A stretch of DNA of 29,744 bases, taken from contig CAYTJF010000040.1 of the NCBI GenBank assembly GCA_964437945.1, positions 1-29,744 of the forward strand. Direction: 5' to 3'. The translations under genes and the position numbers were made by a program. The DNA is from Granulosicoccus sp964437945. Its GTDB lineage: Bacteria; Pseudomonadota; Gammaproteobacteria; Granulosicoccales; Granulosicoccaceae. The notes beneath the pieces are model-generated. The model worked only from the letters and a program-made list of their open reading frames with translations, was not told where the DNA came from and ran no database searches. Positions 1-7,186 of this stretch are shown in pieces. Within the stretch, counting starts at the first letter, position 1, and each line of letters starts with the position of its first letter.

Positions 1-1244
1 GCAAGGGCAAGTTTGTGGACTTGCTAACAGAACAAGCATCGATGGTGGTTCGATTCCAGGGTGGTCATAATGCTGGTCACACGTTAGTGACTGGCTCCGA
101 TACAACCATTCTGCATCTGATTCCAAGTGGCGTGTTACGCGATGGCGTTGTGTGCGTTATCGGCAATGGTGTGGTGCTTTCACCGGAAGCGCTGGCCGAT
201 GAAATTGCCATGCTGGAAAAGCGTGGTATCCCTGTTGCTGATCGGCTCAGAATCAGCGGTGCTTGTCCGTTGATTTTACCTTTGCACGTGGCACTCGATC
301 AGGCTCGCGAAAAAGCTGCCGGTAAAGATGCGATTGGCACAACCGGTCGGGGTATCGGACCTGCCTATCAGGATAAGGTATCCAGACGAGCCCTTCGCGT
401 TCATGATCTGTTTAATCTTGACCGCTTTGATGAAAAACTAACTGGCTTGTTCAATCGCCACGAAGATAGCCTGGCTCGCTTCGAAGTTGAGACAGACGAT
501 CTTGATACTCTGAAAACCCGAGCCCGAACTTACGCAAAATTATTGAAGCCTTTTGTTTGCGATGTGCCGGGTTTGCTGGATAAGCACCGTCAAGCTGGCA
601 ATCGCATCTTGTTTGAAGGTGCACAAGGTACCCTGTTAGATGTTGATCATGGTACTTATCCTTACGTCACATCATCGAACACAGTTGCCGGTGCGGCTTG
701 TAGTGGTACTGGTTGTGGCCCAAATGCCATTGAGTACGTGCTGGGTATTGTGAAGGCTTATACCACTCGAGTAGGTGAAGGTCCATTTCCGACCGAATTG
801 TTCGATGAAGACGGCGCAGAACTTGCCCGCCTTGGGCATGAGTTTGGCTCAACCACCGGGCGTCCGCGTCGATGCGGCTGGTTTGATGCAATAGCGGTTC
901 GTCGCGCGTGTTTGCTCAACGGTGTTACCGGGCTTTGCCTGACTAAACTCGACTGCATGGATACAATGGAGACCGTTAGTATTTGTACCGGTTATGTACT
1001 TGATGGTGAAACGATTGATCATCCGCCACTGGGCGCTGACGACCTTGCACGCTGTAAACCTGTATACGAACAGATGCCTGGATGGCAGTCACCAACGGCC
1101 GGGGTAACATCGATTGATGGGCTCCCGGAAGCTGCCGTAGCTTATGTGCGTCGATTGGAAGAATTAGTCGGTTTGCCTGCGCACATCGTATCAACCGGGC
1201 CAGAGCGCAACCAGAATGTTATCAGTGTTCATCCGTTTGCATGA
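1..1244 (+). CDS. purA: Adenylosuccinate synthetase, 5'-truncated by window edge
   Basis: PurA joins IMP and aspartate, using GTP, to give adenylosuccinate, the first committed step from IMP to AMP in the cytoplasm. The reading frame is open from base 3, where the codons read KGKF, the end of the family's GDEGKGK P-loop, so only about 16 N-terminal residues lie outside the window. The GTG at base 15 is an internal valine and not the start. Family landmarks follow in order: QGGHNAGHTL, GTTGRGIGPAY, GEGPFPTEL, STTGRPRRCGW, the LTKLD guanine-binding segment and the C-terminal VSTGPERNQ. The stop is TGA at 1242-1244. A phosphatase gene follows 24 bp downstream. Identification is secure; the start and promoter are not visible. 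Confidence 0.97.
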   Translation, partial: KGKFVDLLTEQASMVVRFQGGHNAGHTLVTGSDTTILHLIPSGVLRDGVVCVIGNGVVLSPEALADEIAMLEKRGIPVADRLRISGACPLILPLHVALDQAREKAAGKDAIGTTGRGIGPAYQDKVSRRALRVHDLFNLDRFDEKLTGLFNRHEDSLARFEVETDDLDTLKTRARTYAKLLKPFVCDVPGLLDKHRQAGNRILFEGAQGTLLDVDHGTYPYVTSSNTVAGAACSGTGCGPNAIEYVLGIVKAYTTRVGEGPFPTELFDEDGAELARLGHEFGSTTGRPRRCGWFDAIAVRRACLLNGVTGLCLTKLDCMDTMETVSICTGYVLDGETIDHPPLGADDLARCKPVYEQMPGWQSPTAGVTSIDGLPEAAVAYVRRLEELVGLPAHIVSTGPERNQNVISVHPFA

Positions 1245-1268
1245 CTCTAATACAAGCCAATACAATAG

Positions 1269-1934
1269 ATGCATAGTTCAACGGAACTCATCATTTTTGA
1301 TTGCGACGGCGTTCTTGTCGACTCCGAAATTATCTTTAACCAGGTCATGGCTGAAGACTTGGGCGAACACGGCCTGAAACTCGATGTAAATCAGTGTATG
1401 GCATTGTTCGTTGGCGGTTCAATGGAAAGCGTGCAGAGCGCAGTTGAAGCCAAAGGTATAACATTGCCAGGTGACTGGATTGAGAATCTTTACGCAAAGG
1501 TACTTGAGCGCCTGGAACAAGGTGTAGACCCGGTGGTCGGTGTACCAGAAGTTCTAAAACAACTAAGCTCGCTCGGTATGCCATTTTGCGTGGCATCCAA
1601 CGGTCCTATTAACAAAATGGAACTGACACTGGGGAAAACCGGGCTATTGTCGTATTTCAAGGATACAATGTTTTCGGCTTATGACATTAATTCCTGGAAG
1701 CCAGAGCCTGAACTTTTCCTACACGCAGCTGCGCACTTTTCGGCAGCGCCCGAGAACTGCATCGTCATAGAAGACAGCGAAAACGGTACCCTGGCTGCAA
1801 AAAGAGCCGGTATGCCATGTTTAGGTTATGCGCCTGAGGGTCATAATGAAGCTTTGGCAGCGAATGATGCCCAATGCTTTTCAGATATGAACGAGTTGAT
1901 TGGCCTCGTTGGTCTCGATAAAGTCGGGCACTAG
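1269..1934 (+). CDS. HAD-superfamily phosphatase, YieH-like
   Basis: A 221-residue haloacid-dehalogenase-type hydrolase. Motif I is DCDGVLVDSE with nucleophile D11 and acid/base D13, motif II is the Ser of VASNGP (S110), motif III is K144 in SWKPEPELF, and motif IV is the acidic pair E168/D169 in VIEDSENG. The stretch from SNGPINKM through SAYDINSWKP closely follows E. coli YieH, a 6-phosphogluconate phosphatase, as I remember that protein. Substrate preference in this enzyme class is broad, so phosphosugar phosphatase is safer than an exact substrate. It starts 24 bp after purA on the same strand and may be co-transcribed. Its stop lies only 9 bp before the tRNA-Leu repeat array begins. Confidence 0.88.
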   Translation: MHSSTELIIFDCDGVLVDSEIIFNQVMAEDLGEHGLKLDVNQCMALFVGGSMESVQSAVEAKGITLPGDWIENLYAKVLERLEQGVDPVVGVPEVLKQLSSLGMPFCVASNGPINKMELTLGKTGLLSYFKDTMFSAYDINSWKPEPELFLHAAAHFSAAPENCIVIEDSENGTLAAKRAGMPCLGYAPEGHNEALAANDAQCFSDMNELIGLVGLDKVGH

Positions 1935-1943
1935 TAAGTTAAA

Positions 1944-2257
1944 GAGCATATGCTCACCGGAAGGCAAATAAAGAGCGTAACTTTTTTTGTGGTATTGGNN
2001 NNNNNNNNNNNNNNNNNNNNNNNNNNNNNNNNNNNNNNNNNNNNNNNNNNNNNNNNNNNNNNNNNNNNNNNNNNNNNNNNNNNNNNNNNNNNNNNNNNAC
2101 GGGTCTCACGAGCATATGCTCACCGGAAGGCAAATAAAGAGCGTAACTTTTTTTGTGGTATTGGTGCCGAGAAAGGGACTTGAACGCGCCGTGCAACGGG
2201 TCTCACGAGCATATGCTCACCGGAAGGCAAATAAAGAGCGTAACTTTTTTGTGATAT
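1944..2257 (-). repeat. Tandem array containing tRNA-Leu 3'-end fragments
   Basis: Units of 97 bp (one of 96, because a T-run is 6 instead of 7) lie directly downstream of tRNA-Leu on its strand. On the minus strand each unit has about 17 nt matching the tRNA variable arm (here with the perfect palindrome GAGCATATGCTC), about 18 nt unrelated to the tRNA, the 3'-terminal 24 nt of the tRNA including CCA (plus-strand 2162-2185 in the complete copy), and about 38 nt of AT-rich spacer. Three copies of the GAGCATATGCTC end are visible, at 1944, 2110 and 2207. A run of N interrupts the array. Acceptor 5' strand, D arm and anticodon arm are absent, so the copies are not tRNA genes. E. coli tyrT has a comparable layout of repeats carrying the tRNA 3' end. 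Confidence 0.85.
1999..2098. other. Assembly gap (100 N)
   Basis: Exactly 100 undetermined bases inside the tandem array. Matching the flanks to the intact unit shows that about 31 bp would complete one unit, or 31 plus multiples of 97. One hundred does not fit, so this is a conventional placeholder of unknown length caused by the repeat. Confidence 0.97.
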
Positions 2258-2344
2258 TGGTGCCGAGAAAGGGACTTGAACCCCCACGAGCATAAGCTCA
2301 CTAGCACCTGAAGCTAGCGCGTCTACCAATTCCGCCACCTCGGC
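2258..2344 (-). tRNA. tRNA-Leu, anticodon CAG
   Basis: On the minus strand the gene begins GCCGAGG at 2344, which pairs with TCTCGGC at the 3' end (one G-U), and ends with an encoded CCA (TGG at 2258-2260 on the plus strand). The D-arm shows GGCGGAATTGGTAGACGC, the anticodon arm is CTAGC-TTCAGGT-GCTAG giving anticodon CAG for CUG codons, the long class II variable arm is GAGC-TTAT-GCTC, and the T loop is TTCAAGT. It is divergent from rnr. A strong sigma70-type promoter sits just upstream. Downstream, the 3' part of the gene is repeated in the tandem array. Confidence 0.96.
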
Positions 2345-2377
2345 AAAGGTCGTATACAACTGGAAATCAGACCGCGA

Positions 2378-2406
2378 AATGTACCGAAGCTCAATCGTGC
2401 TGTCAA
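2378..2406 (-). promoter_or_regulatory. Promoter of tRNA-Leu
   Basis: Read on the minus strand: a perfect -35 TTGACA (2401-2406), a 17-bp spacer and -10 TACATT (2378-2383, 4 of 6), followed by a GC-rich CGCGGTC discriminator typical of stringently controlled stable-RNA promoters. The -10 lies about 34 bp upstream of the mature tRNA 5' end. Confidence 0.75.
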
Positions 2407-2456
2407 TGCTGTTTAGATTTAAATGATGGAAAAGTCACTTTAGCGTAACCTTGCCG

Positions 2457-2471
2457 TACTTATTTTAAGTA
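2457..2471 (+). promoter_or_regulatory. Inverted repeat over the rnr ribosome binding site
   Basis: TACTTA-TTT-TAAGTA is a perfect 6-bp inverted repeat with a 3-nt loop, ending 7 bp before the rnr ATG. Its 3' arm holds the only Shine-Dalgarno-like bases (TAAG). With one G-C pair it would be marginally stable in RNA, so temperature-sensitive access is possible but unproven. Confidence 0.35.
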
Positions 2472-2478
2472 AATAGTT

Positions 2479-5322
2479 ATGAACAAACCCAAGAACAAGA
2501 AAAACAAGAAGAACAAAAAGCACCGCAAACCAGCTGATCCCCATCTGGCCAGAGAGAAGGCCAAATACGGGGAACCGATTGCCAGCCGTGAATTTATTCT
2601 GGAATTGCTAGGCAAAGAAAAAGCACCATTAAATTTTGATGCGCTTGCCAGTCGGCTCGGATTGTCCGGTGATTCGAAAGCCTTGGATGCATTGAGTCGC
2701 AGGGTTCGGGCGATGATGCGTGATGGGCAGCTCATTGAGAACCGCAAACGCGGTCTGGTGCCAGTCGATGCAGACTCCCTAATCGTAGGACGGATTAACG
2801 CACACCCGGATGGCTTTGGTTTCCTGATACCTGATAAAAATGATGGACAGGGGGATTTGTACTTGAGCGCCAAGCAGATGCGTCGGGTATTGCATGGAGA
2901 TCGAGCAGTGGTCAGCCTCACTAGTGTTGATCGTCGTGGTCGTCGGGAAGGCCGCCTGATCGAAGTAGTTGAACGCGCTAACAAATCTATCGTAGGTCGG
3001 TTTCTCGAAGAGAAGGGTGTCATTGTGATAGCGCCGGATAATAAACGTATTCACCAGGACGTGATGATTCCCGACGCTGAACGAGGGGATGCTACGCACG
3101 GTGATATCGTTGTTGCAGAAATTATTGAACAACCCAACCGCCATAATCCACCAGTGGGTAAAGTGGTTGAAGTGCTCGGCAAGCATATGGAAGCCGGCAT
3201 GGAAATCGATATGTCGTTACGTAGTCACGACATACCGTTCGAGTGGCCACAAGAGGTACTTGATCAGGCCAATGTGTTTTCCACAGATGTGCAAGAGCAC
3301 GACAAAATGGGTCGTAAAGACATCACGCGACTGCCACTGGTCACGATTGATGGAGTCGATGCGCGTGATTTCGATGATGCGGTTTACTGTGAGAAAACCA
3401 GGAACGGATGGCAGTTACTTGTGGCAATAGCCGATGTCGCTCATTATGTTGAGCCGGATTCAGAACTGGATAAAGAAGCCGTGAATCGTGGTACATCAGT
3501 GTACTTCCCTGGCCGGGTTGTTCCGATGTTGCCAGAAGTGCTCTCCAATGGCCTGTGCTCAATCAATCCAGATGTCGAGCGTTTATGTATGTTATGCGAA
3601 ATGACCCTCGATGAGTCTGGTGGCATTCAGCGCACACGCTTTTACAATGCTGTGATGTTGTCACACGCGCGTTTAACCTACTCGCAAGTAAACGAAATTC
3701 TTAACGATGATAAGAGCAAGTTGCATAAAACGTATTCTGAGCTTGTACCACACCTTCGCTCGTTACACGATCTTTACAAAGTGCTGTCCGCCAATCGCTC
3801 CAAACGTGGCGTCATAGAATTTGCGTCGACTGAGACGCGAATTTTATTTGACGACGATAAAAAGATTAGCGAAATCGTTCCAATTGTTCGCAATGATGCG
3901 CATAAACTCATCGAAGAATGCATGATTTTGGCAAATGTTGCTGCCGCCGGTTTTCTCGAACAGCACAGTGTGCCTGCGCTGTATCGTGTTCACCACGGCC
4001 CAAAGTCTGACAAGCTGGAAGACTTGCGTGCGTTTCTCTCGTTACGCGGGCTCTCTATTGGTGGTGGTGATAAACCCACTGCGCTTGATTACGCTGCTCT
4101 GAGCAATCAAATAGAGGACCGGCCTGATAAAGCAGTAATATCCACTATCATGCTGCGTTCGATGCAGCAAGCGGTGTATCAACCTAAAAACGAAGGCCAT
4201 TTTGGATTGGCGCTATCACAATATGCGCATTTCACATCCCCAATCCGGCGATACCCCGATTTACTTGTTCACCGAGCAATTAAGCACGTACTCAAACGCG
4301 ATACCATTATTAATTATCGCTACACGCCGAAACTTATGCATTCACTCGGGGAGAGCTGCTCTAACACCGAGCGTCGTGCAGAGGAGGCTACACGCGATGT
4401 GGTGAGCTGGTTGAAATGCGAGTACATGCAAGATCATATCGGTAGCGACTACCCCGGTGTTATCACAGCGGTTACCTCATTTGGTTTATTTGTTGAGCTA
4501 ACCGATATTCACGTAGAGGGGTTATTGCACGTTACCAATCTGTCCCACGATTACTATCGGTTTGAGCAAGCCGCACAGGCAATGGTGGGTGAGCGTACCG
4601 GAAAGCAGTATCGTTTGGGTGATGCAATTATGGTTCGCGTTGAAGCGGTAAATCTTGAGGATCGGAAAATCGATTTCGCCGAACTTGGTGCTGACAAGCG
4701 TGATGCCACGCATGATTCGAGAAGCGATAAAAAACGCAAAAAGCCAAAGAAGAAGTTTGCCAATCAGGATGACGAAGTCTCTGCTGCACTGACGGCTGAT
4801 CAGGAGAAACCATTGGCAAGTAGCTCAACAAAAAGTAAAGTTAAATCGAAGAAAAAGATATCCAAGAAAAAGACAGGCAAGAAAACAAGCGCCAAGAAAG
4901 TTACTTCGAAGAAAACAGCTGCCAAGAAGAAAGCGACGAAGAAGAAAGCGACAAAGAAGAAAGCTACAAAGAAGAAAGCTACAAAGAAATTTGCTTCGAA
5001 GAAATCAGTTGGCAAAAAGAAAATGAAGAAGTTTAGTTCTAAGAAAACAGTGGTCAGGAAAACGGCAACGAAAAAGAAACTCGCTAAAAAAGCTAATTCC
5101 AGGAAAAAGATAGTCAAGAAAACAGCAAATAAGAAGAAAGCTGCAAAAAAATCCGTTTCCAAGAAAACGGCGACTAAAATGACAGCAAATAAGAAAGTCG
5201 TTGCCAGAAAAAAGACGGCTAAGAAGAAAGCTGGAAAGCAAGTGGTTTCAAAAAGAACTGCAGCAAAGAAAACCGCTGCCAGCAAGGTCGCAGCGAAAAA
5301 AGCGGCTGGTAAAAAACGCTAG
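2479..5322 (+). CDS. rnr: Ribonuclease R with extended lysine-rich tail
   Basis: RNase R is a processive 3'-5' exoribonuclease of the RNB family that degrades structured RNA and takes part in RNA quality control. The 947 residues show a basic N-terminus, a winged-helix region (about 35-90), cold-shock-type OB folds (about 100-260, including GRINAHPDGFGFLIP), the RNB catalytic domain with metal-binding D291, D297, D299 and D300 in IDGVDARDFDDA, and an S1 domain (about 655-737). A tail of about 200 residues follows, almost entirely K, A, T, S and V. E. coli RNase R, as I recall, has 813 residues with a shorter basic tail. Codons 816-835 are four perfect or near-perfect 15-bp repeats coding KKKAT (4924-4983). 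The ATG has only a weak ribosome site, TAAGT. rlmB follows on the same strand. Confidence 0.97.
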   Translation: MNKPKNKKNKKNKKHRKPADPHLAREKAKYGEPIASREFILELLGKEKAPLNFDALASRLGLSGDSKALDALSRRVRAMMRDGQLIENRKRGLVPVDADSLIVGRINAHPDGFGFLIPDKNDGQGDLYLSAKQMRRVLHGDRAVVSLTSVDRRGRREGRLIEVVERANKSIVGRFLEEKGVIVIAPDNKRIHQDVMIPDAERGDATHGDIVVAEIIEQPNRHNPPVGKVVEVLGKHMEAGMEIDMSLRSHDIPFEWPQEVLDQANVFSTDVQEHDKMGRKDITRLPLVTIDGVDARDFDDAVYCEKTRNGWQLLVAIADVAHYVEPDSELDKEAVNRGTSVYFPGRVVPMLPEVLSNGLCSINPDVERLCMLCEMTLDESGGIQRTRFYNAVMLSHARLTYSQVNEILNDDKSKLHKTYSELVPHLRSLHDLYKVLSANRSKRGVIEFASTETRILFDDDKKISEIVPIVRNDAHKLIEECMILANVAAAGFLEQHSVPALYRVHHGPKSDKLEDLRAFLSLRGLSIGGGDKPTALDYAALSNQIEDRPDKAVISTIMLRSMQQAVYQPKNEGHFGLALSQYAHFTSPIRRYPDLLVHRAIKHVLKRDTIINYRYTPKLMHSLGESCSNTERRAEEATRDVVSWLKCEYMQDHIGSDYPGVITAVTSFGLFVELTDIHVEGLLHVTNLSHDYYRFEQAAQAMVGERTGKQYRLGDAIMVRVEAVNLEDRKIDFAELGADKRDATHDSRSDKKRKKPKKKFANQDDEVSAALTADQEKPLASSSTKSKVKSKKKISKKKTGKKTSAKKVTSKKTAAKKKATKKKATKKKATKKKATKKFASKKSVGKKKMKKFSSKKTVVRKTATKKKLAKKANSRKKIVKKTANKKKAAKKSVSKKTATKMTANKKVVARKKTAKKKAGKQVVSKRTAAKKTAASKVAAKKAAGKKR
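4924..4983 (+). repeat. 15-bp tandem repeat coding KKKAT, four copies
   Basis: Four consecutive 15-bp units of the form AAGAAGAAAGCGACG, differing only at third codon positions, inside the tail of rnr. This is the sort of block that expands or contracts by slippage, so tail length may vary between strains. Confidence 0.9.
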
Positions 5323-5328
5323 TGCAGT

Positions 5329-5374
5329 GTAACGGACAAACAGCGCAAATCTGACTATGCCGCTTGTTTGTTAC
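5329..5374 (+). other. Imperfect inverted repeat between rnr and rlmB
   Basis: GTAAC with ACAAACA and GCG on the left is mirrored by CGC, TTGTTT and GTTAC on the right around a loop of about 15 nt, with small bulges. There is no T-tract, so this is not a convincing intrinsic terminator. It may be an RNA processing or attenuation hairpin between two co-oriented genes. Confidence 0.3.
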
Positions 5375-5415
5375 GCCACGCTGGATAGTCGAACGCTACC
5401 AGGAATACATCTTCA

Positions 5416-6159
5416 GTGACAGACATTACCTACGTAGGCGGTATGCATGCGGTTAAAGCATTGCTGAAGGCCAACGCTGCCGATACGCGTTTGTTAATGA
5501 TTCAAAAAGGCCGCAAAGATTCGCGTATACGCGCAATTGTGTCGCTGGCTCAAAAGGCTGGCGTATCAGTGCGAGAGGTGTCCAGGCATGAATTGGATCA
5601 GATCGGTGGCGCGATTGAGCATCAAGGCGTGCTGGCTGAGTTCGAAGGCGAACCTGTGGGTAACGAGAACAACTTGTTCGAGCACCTGGATAAATGTCCA
5701 GGCCCAATGCTTGTACTTATCCTTGATGGACTGCAAGACCCTCACAACCTTGGTGCTTGTATTCGAAGCGCCGATGCCGCGGGTGTAGATGCTGTTGTAT
5801 TACCAACTGACAACAGCGTGGGAATTACCCCAGTAGTCCGAAAAGTCGCTTCGGGTGCTGTCGAGACTGTACCAGTGTTTCAGGTAACGAACTTGGCAAG
5901 GGTTTTCAAGAAACTCAAAGATGTTGGTATCTGGATTTATGGCGCGGCCGGTGAAGCTGATTCGCCGATGTACGATATTGATCTGACCGGCTCGGTCGCT
6001 ATTGTTATGGGGTCTGAAGGTGTCGGTTTAAGGCGGTTGACCAGAGATGCTTGTGACGGCTTGTTTATGATTCCAATGCATGGCAGCGTTAGCAGCTTAA
6101 ACGTATCTGTAGCGGCCGGAGTTAGTCTTTTTGAGGTATGTCGTCAGCGACGTAAGTAA
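5416..6159 (+). CDS. rlmB: 23S rRNA 2'-O-methyltransferase RlmB
   Basis: RlmB uses S-adenosylmethionine to 2'-O-methylate G2251 of 23S rRNA in the peptidyl-transferase centre. The 247-residue protein (E. coli form 243) has the L30e-like substrate-binding N-domain beginning YVGGMHAVKALL, then a SpoU-type knotted methyltransferase domain with the three motifs LDGLQDPHNLGACIRSADAAG, IVMGSEGVGLRRLTRD and IPMHGSVSSLNVSVAAG. The start is GTG at 5416, supported by AGGAA at 5401-5405 and by alignment to the family N-terminus. It lies 93 bp after rnr, the usual gene order. No internal ATG fits better. Confidence 0.96.
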   Translation: MTDITYVGGMHAVKALLKANAADTRLLMIQKGRKDSRIRAIVSLAQKAGVSVREVSRHELDQIGGAIEHQGVLAEFEGEPVGNENNLFEHLDKCPGPMLVLILDGLQDPHNLGACIRSADAAGVDAVVLPTDNSVGITPVVRKVASGAVETVPVFQVTNLARVFKKLKDVGIWIYGAAGEADSPMYDIDLTGSVAIVMGSEGVGLRRLTRDACDGLFMIPMHGSVSSLNVSVAAGVSLFEVCRQRRK

Positions 6160-6287
6160 CTATCGCTCCGCACAAATAACCCGGTACCAGGCCATTTTGT
6201 TTGGTATCGCGTGTTTCAGCAGCCGGAGCGCACCAGATGGACCTGTGGAGGGTTTGCGCAGTCTTCGATATCTGCTCAATGCCCGTA

Positions 6288-6316
6288 TTGTCTGTCTGAT
6301 CGAACTGGTGTAGAAT
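6288..6316 (+). promoter_or_regulatory. Probable promoter of the rpsF operon
   Basis: TTGTCT (6288-6293) and TAGAAT (6311-6316) are separated by exactly 17 bp, about 110 bp upstream of rpsF. This leaves a leader of about 100 nt containing the perfect palindrome GGCAATATTGCC (6335-6346) and a GAGC-TAACT-GCTC hairpin near 6373. rpsF leaders in many bacteria bind the S6:S18 complex; I cannot confirm that fold by eye. Confidence 0.6.
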
Positions 6317-6425
6317 TAACCGGCTAAGCAGTACGGCAATATTGCCATTCTCCTTGTTCTGGCCCATCAGACGAGCTAACTGCTCGCGTTGACAAAGAGT
6401 CAGACAAAACCCATAGGGAGCAACT

Positions 6426-6887
6426 ATGCGACATTACGAAATCGTGTTCCTCGTCCACCCGGACCAGAGCGAACAGGTACCCGCCATGGTAGAGCGTTAC
6501 CGCGGCATCATTGAATCTCAGGAAGGCATTATTCATCGCCAGGAAGATTGGGGTCGACGCCAATTGGCCTACCCAATCAACAAAGTGTACAAAGCGCACT
6601 ATACCTTGCTGAACATTGAATGTAACCAGACTGCACTTGATGAGCTTACCAGTGCGTTCAAATTTAACGACGCCGTTATTAGACACATGGTTTTATCAAC
6701 AGCCGGTCCGGTTACTGAACCATCACCGTTGATCAAGAAAGAAGAGACCCGTGGTGACGAAGAACGACGAGCGCGCAGCGCAGACGCTGACAGTGAGTCT
6801 TATTCATCAGATGATGACATCGCTCCTATGAATCCTGAAGCTGAAGCCATCGACCTTGTCGATGAACCGACTTCACCAGCCTCTTAA
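6426..6887 (+). CDS. rpsF: 30S ribosomal protein S6
   Basis: S6 binds S18 and helix 22-23 of 16S rRNA in the platform of the small subunit. The first 100 residues are canonical: MRHYEIVFLVHPDQSEQ, then the EDWGRRQLAYPINKVYKAHY segment and FKFNDAVIRHMVL. Residues from about 105 to 153 form a low-complexity, strongly acidic tail ending DLVDEPTSPAS. In E. coli the S6 tail is shorter and receives extra glutamates from RimK; this one has no terminal Glu-Glu. GGGAG at 6416-6420 supports the ATG. It is the first gene of rpsF-rpsR-DUF2232-rplI. Confidence 0.97.
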   Translation: MRHYEIVFLVHPDQSEQVPAMVERYRGIIESQEGIIHRQEDWGRRQLAYPINKVYKAHYTLLNIECNQTALDELTSAFKFNDAVIRHMVLSTAGPVTEPSPLIKKEETRGDEERRARSADADSESYSSDDDIAPMNPEAEAIDLVDEPTSPAS

Positions 6888-6907
6888 TAAATTCTGGAGT
6901 TATTACT

Positions 6908-7132
6908 ATGTCTCGTTATTTTCGTCGTCGTAAATATTGCCGTTTTACCGCTGAAGGTATTGCTCAAATTGATTACAAAGACCTGGAACTACTGAAAGGC
7001 TTTGTCACTGAAACGGGTAAAATTGTGCCGAGTCGTATCACTGGAACAAAAGCTCGTTATCAGCGACAACTGTCAACGGCGATCAAGCGTGCGCGGTACA
7101 TCGCCTTGTTGCCCTATACCGATCAACACTAA
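6908..7132 (+). CDS. rpsR: 30S ribosomal protein S18
   Basis: S18 is the small basic partner of S6 in the 30S platform. The 74-residue sequence is typical in length and content: MSRYFRRRKYCRFTAEG, then YKDLELLKGFVTETGKIVPSRITGT and YQRQLSTAIKRARYIALLPYTD. It starts 20 bp after rpsF with TGGAG at about 6895-6899 as ribosome site. Co-transcription with rpsF is expected. Confidence 0.98.
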   Translation: MSRYFRRRKYCRFTAEGIAQIDYKDLELLKGFVTETGKIVPSRITGTKARYQRQLSTAIKRARYIALLPYTDQH

Positions 7133-7186
7133 AGCTTCATTACATTAGCGCTTGCGAATAATTCGTCAATTACGGGTATCTGGGCC

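Noticed and set aside
2162..2185. A second tRNA-Leu gene
   Set aside because: Only the T-loop/acceptor 3' strand and a variable-arm-like hairpin are present; no D arm, anticodon arm or 5' acceptor strand, and the T stem no longer pairs.
1944..2257. Array as a CRISPR
   Set aside because: Unit is 97 bp, spacers are identical between copies, and the repeat contains tRNA sequence.
1950..2359. Several overlapping open frames across the repeat array and tRNA
   Set aside because: They run through the N gap and the tRNA gene; the array is explained as tRNA-derived repeat.
4800..5285. 161-codon minus-strand frame rich in Phe, Leu and Ala, looking like a membrane protein
   Set aside because: It is the antisense of the lysine-rich rnr tail: AAG/AAA codons read backwards give Phe/Leu. 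No ribosome site.
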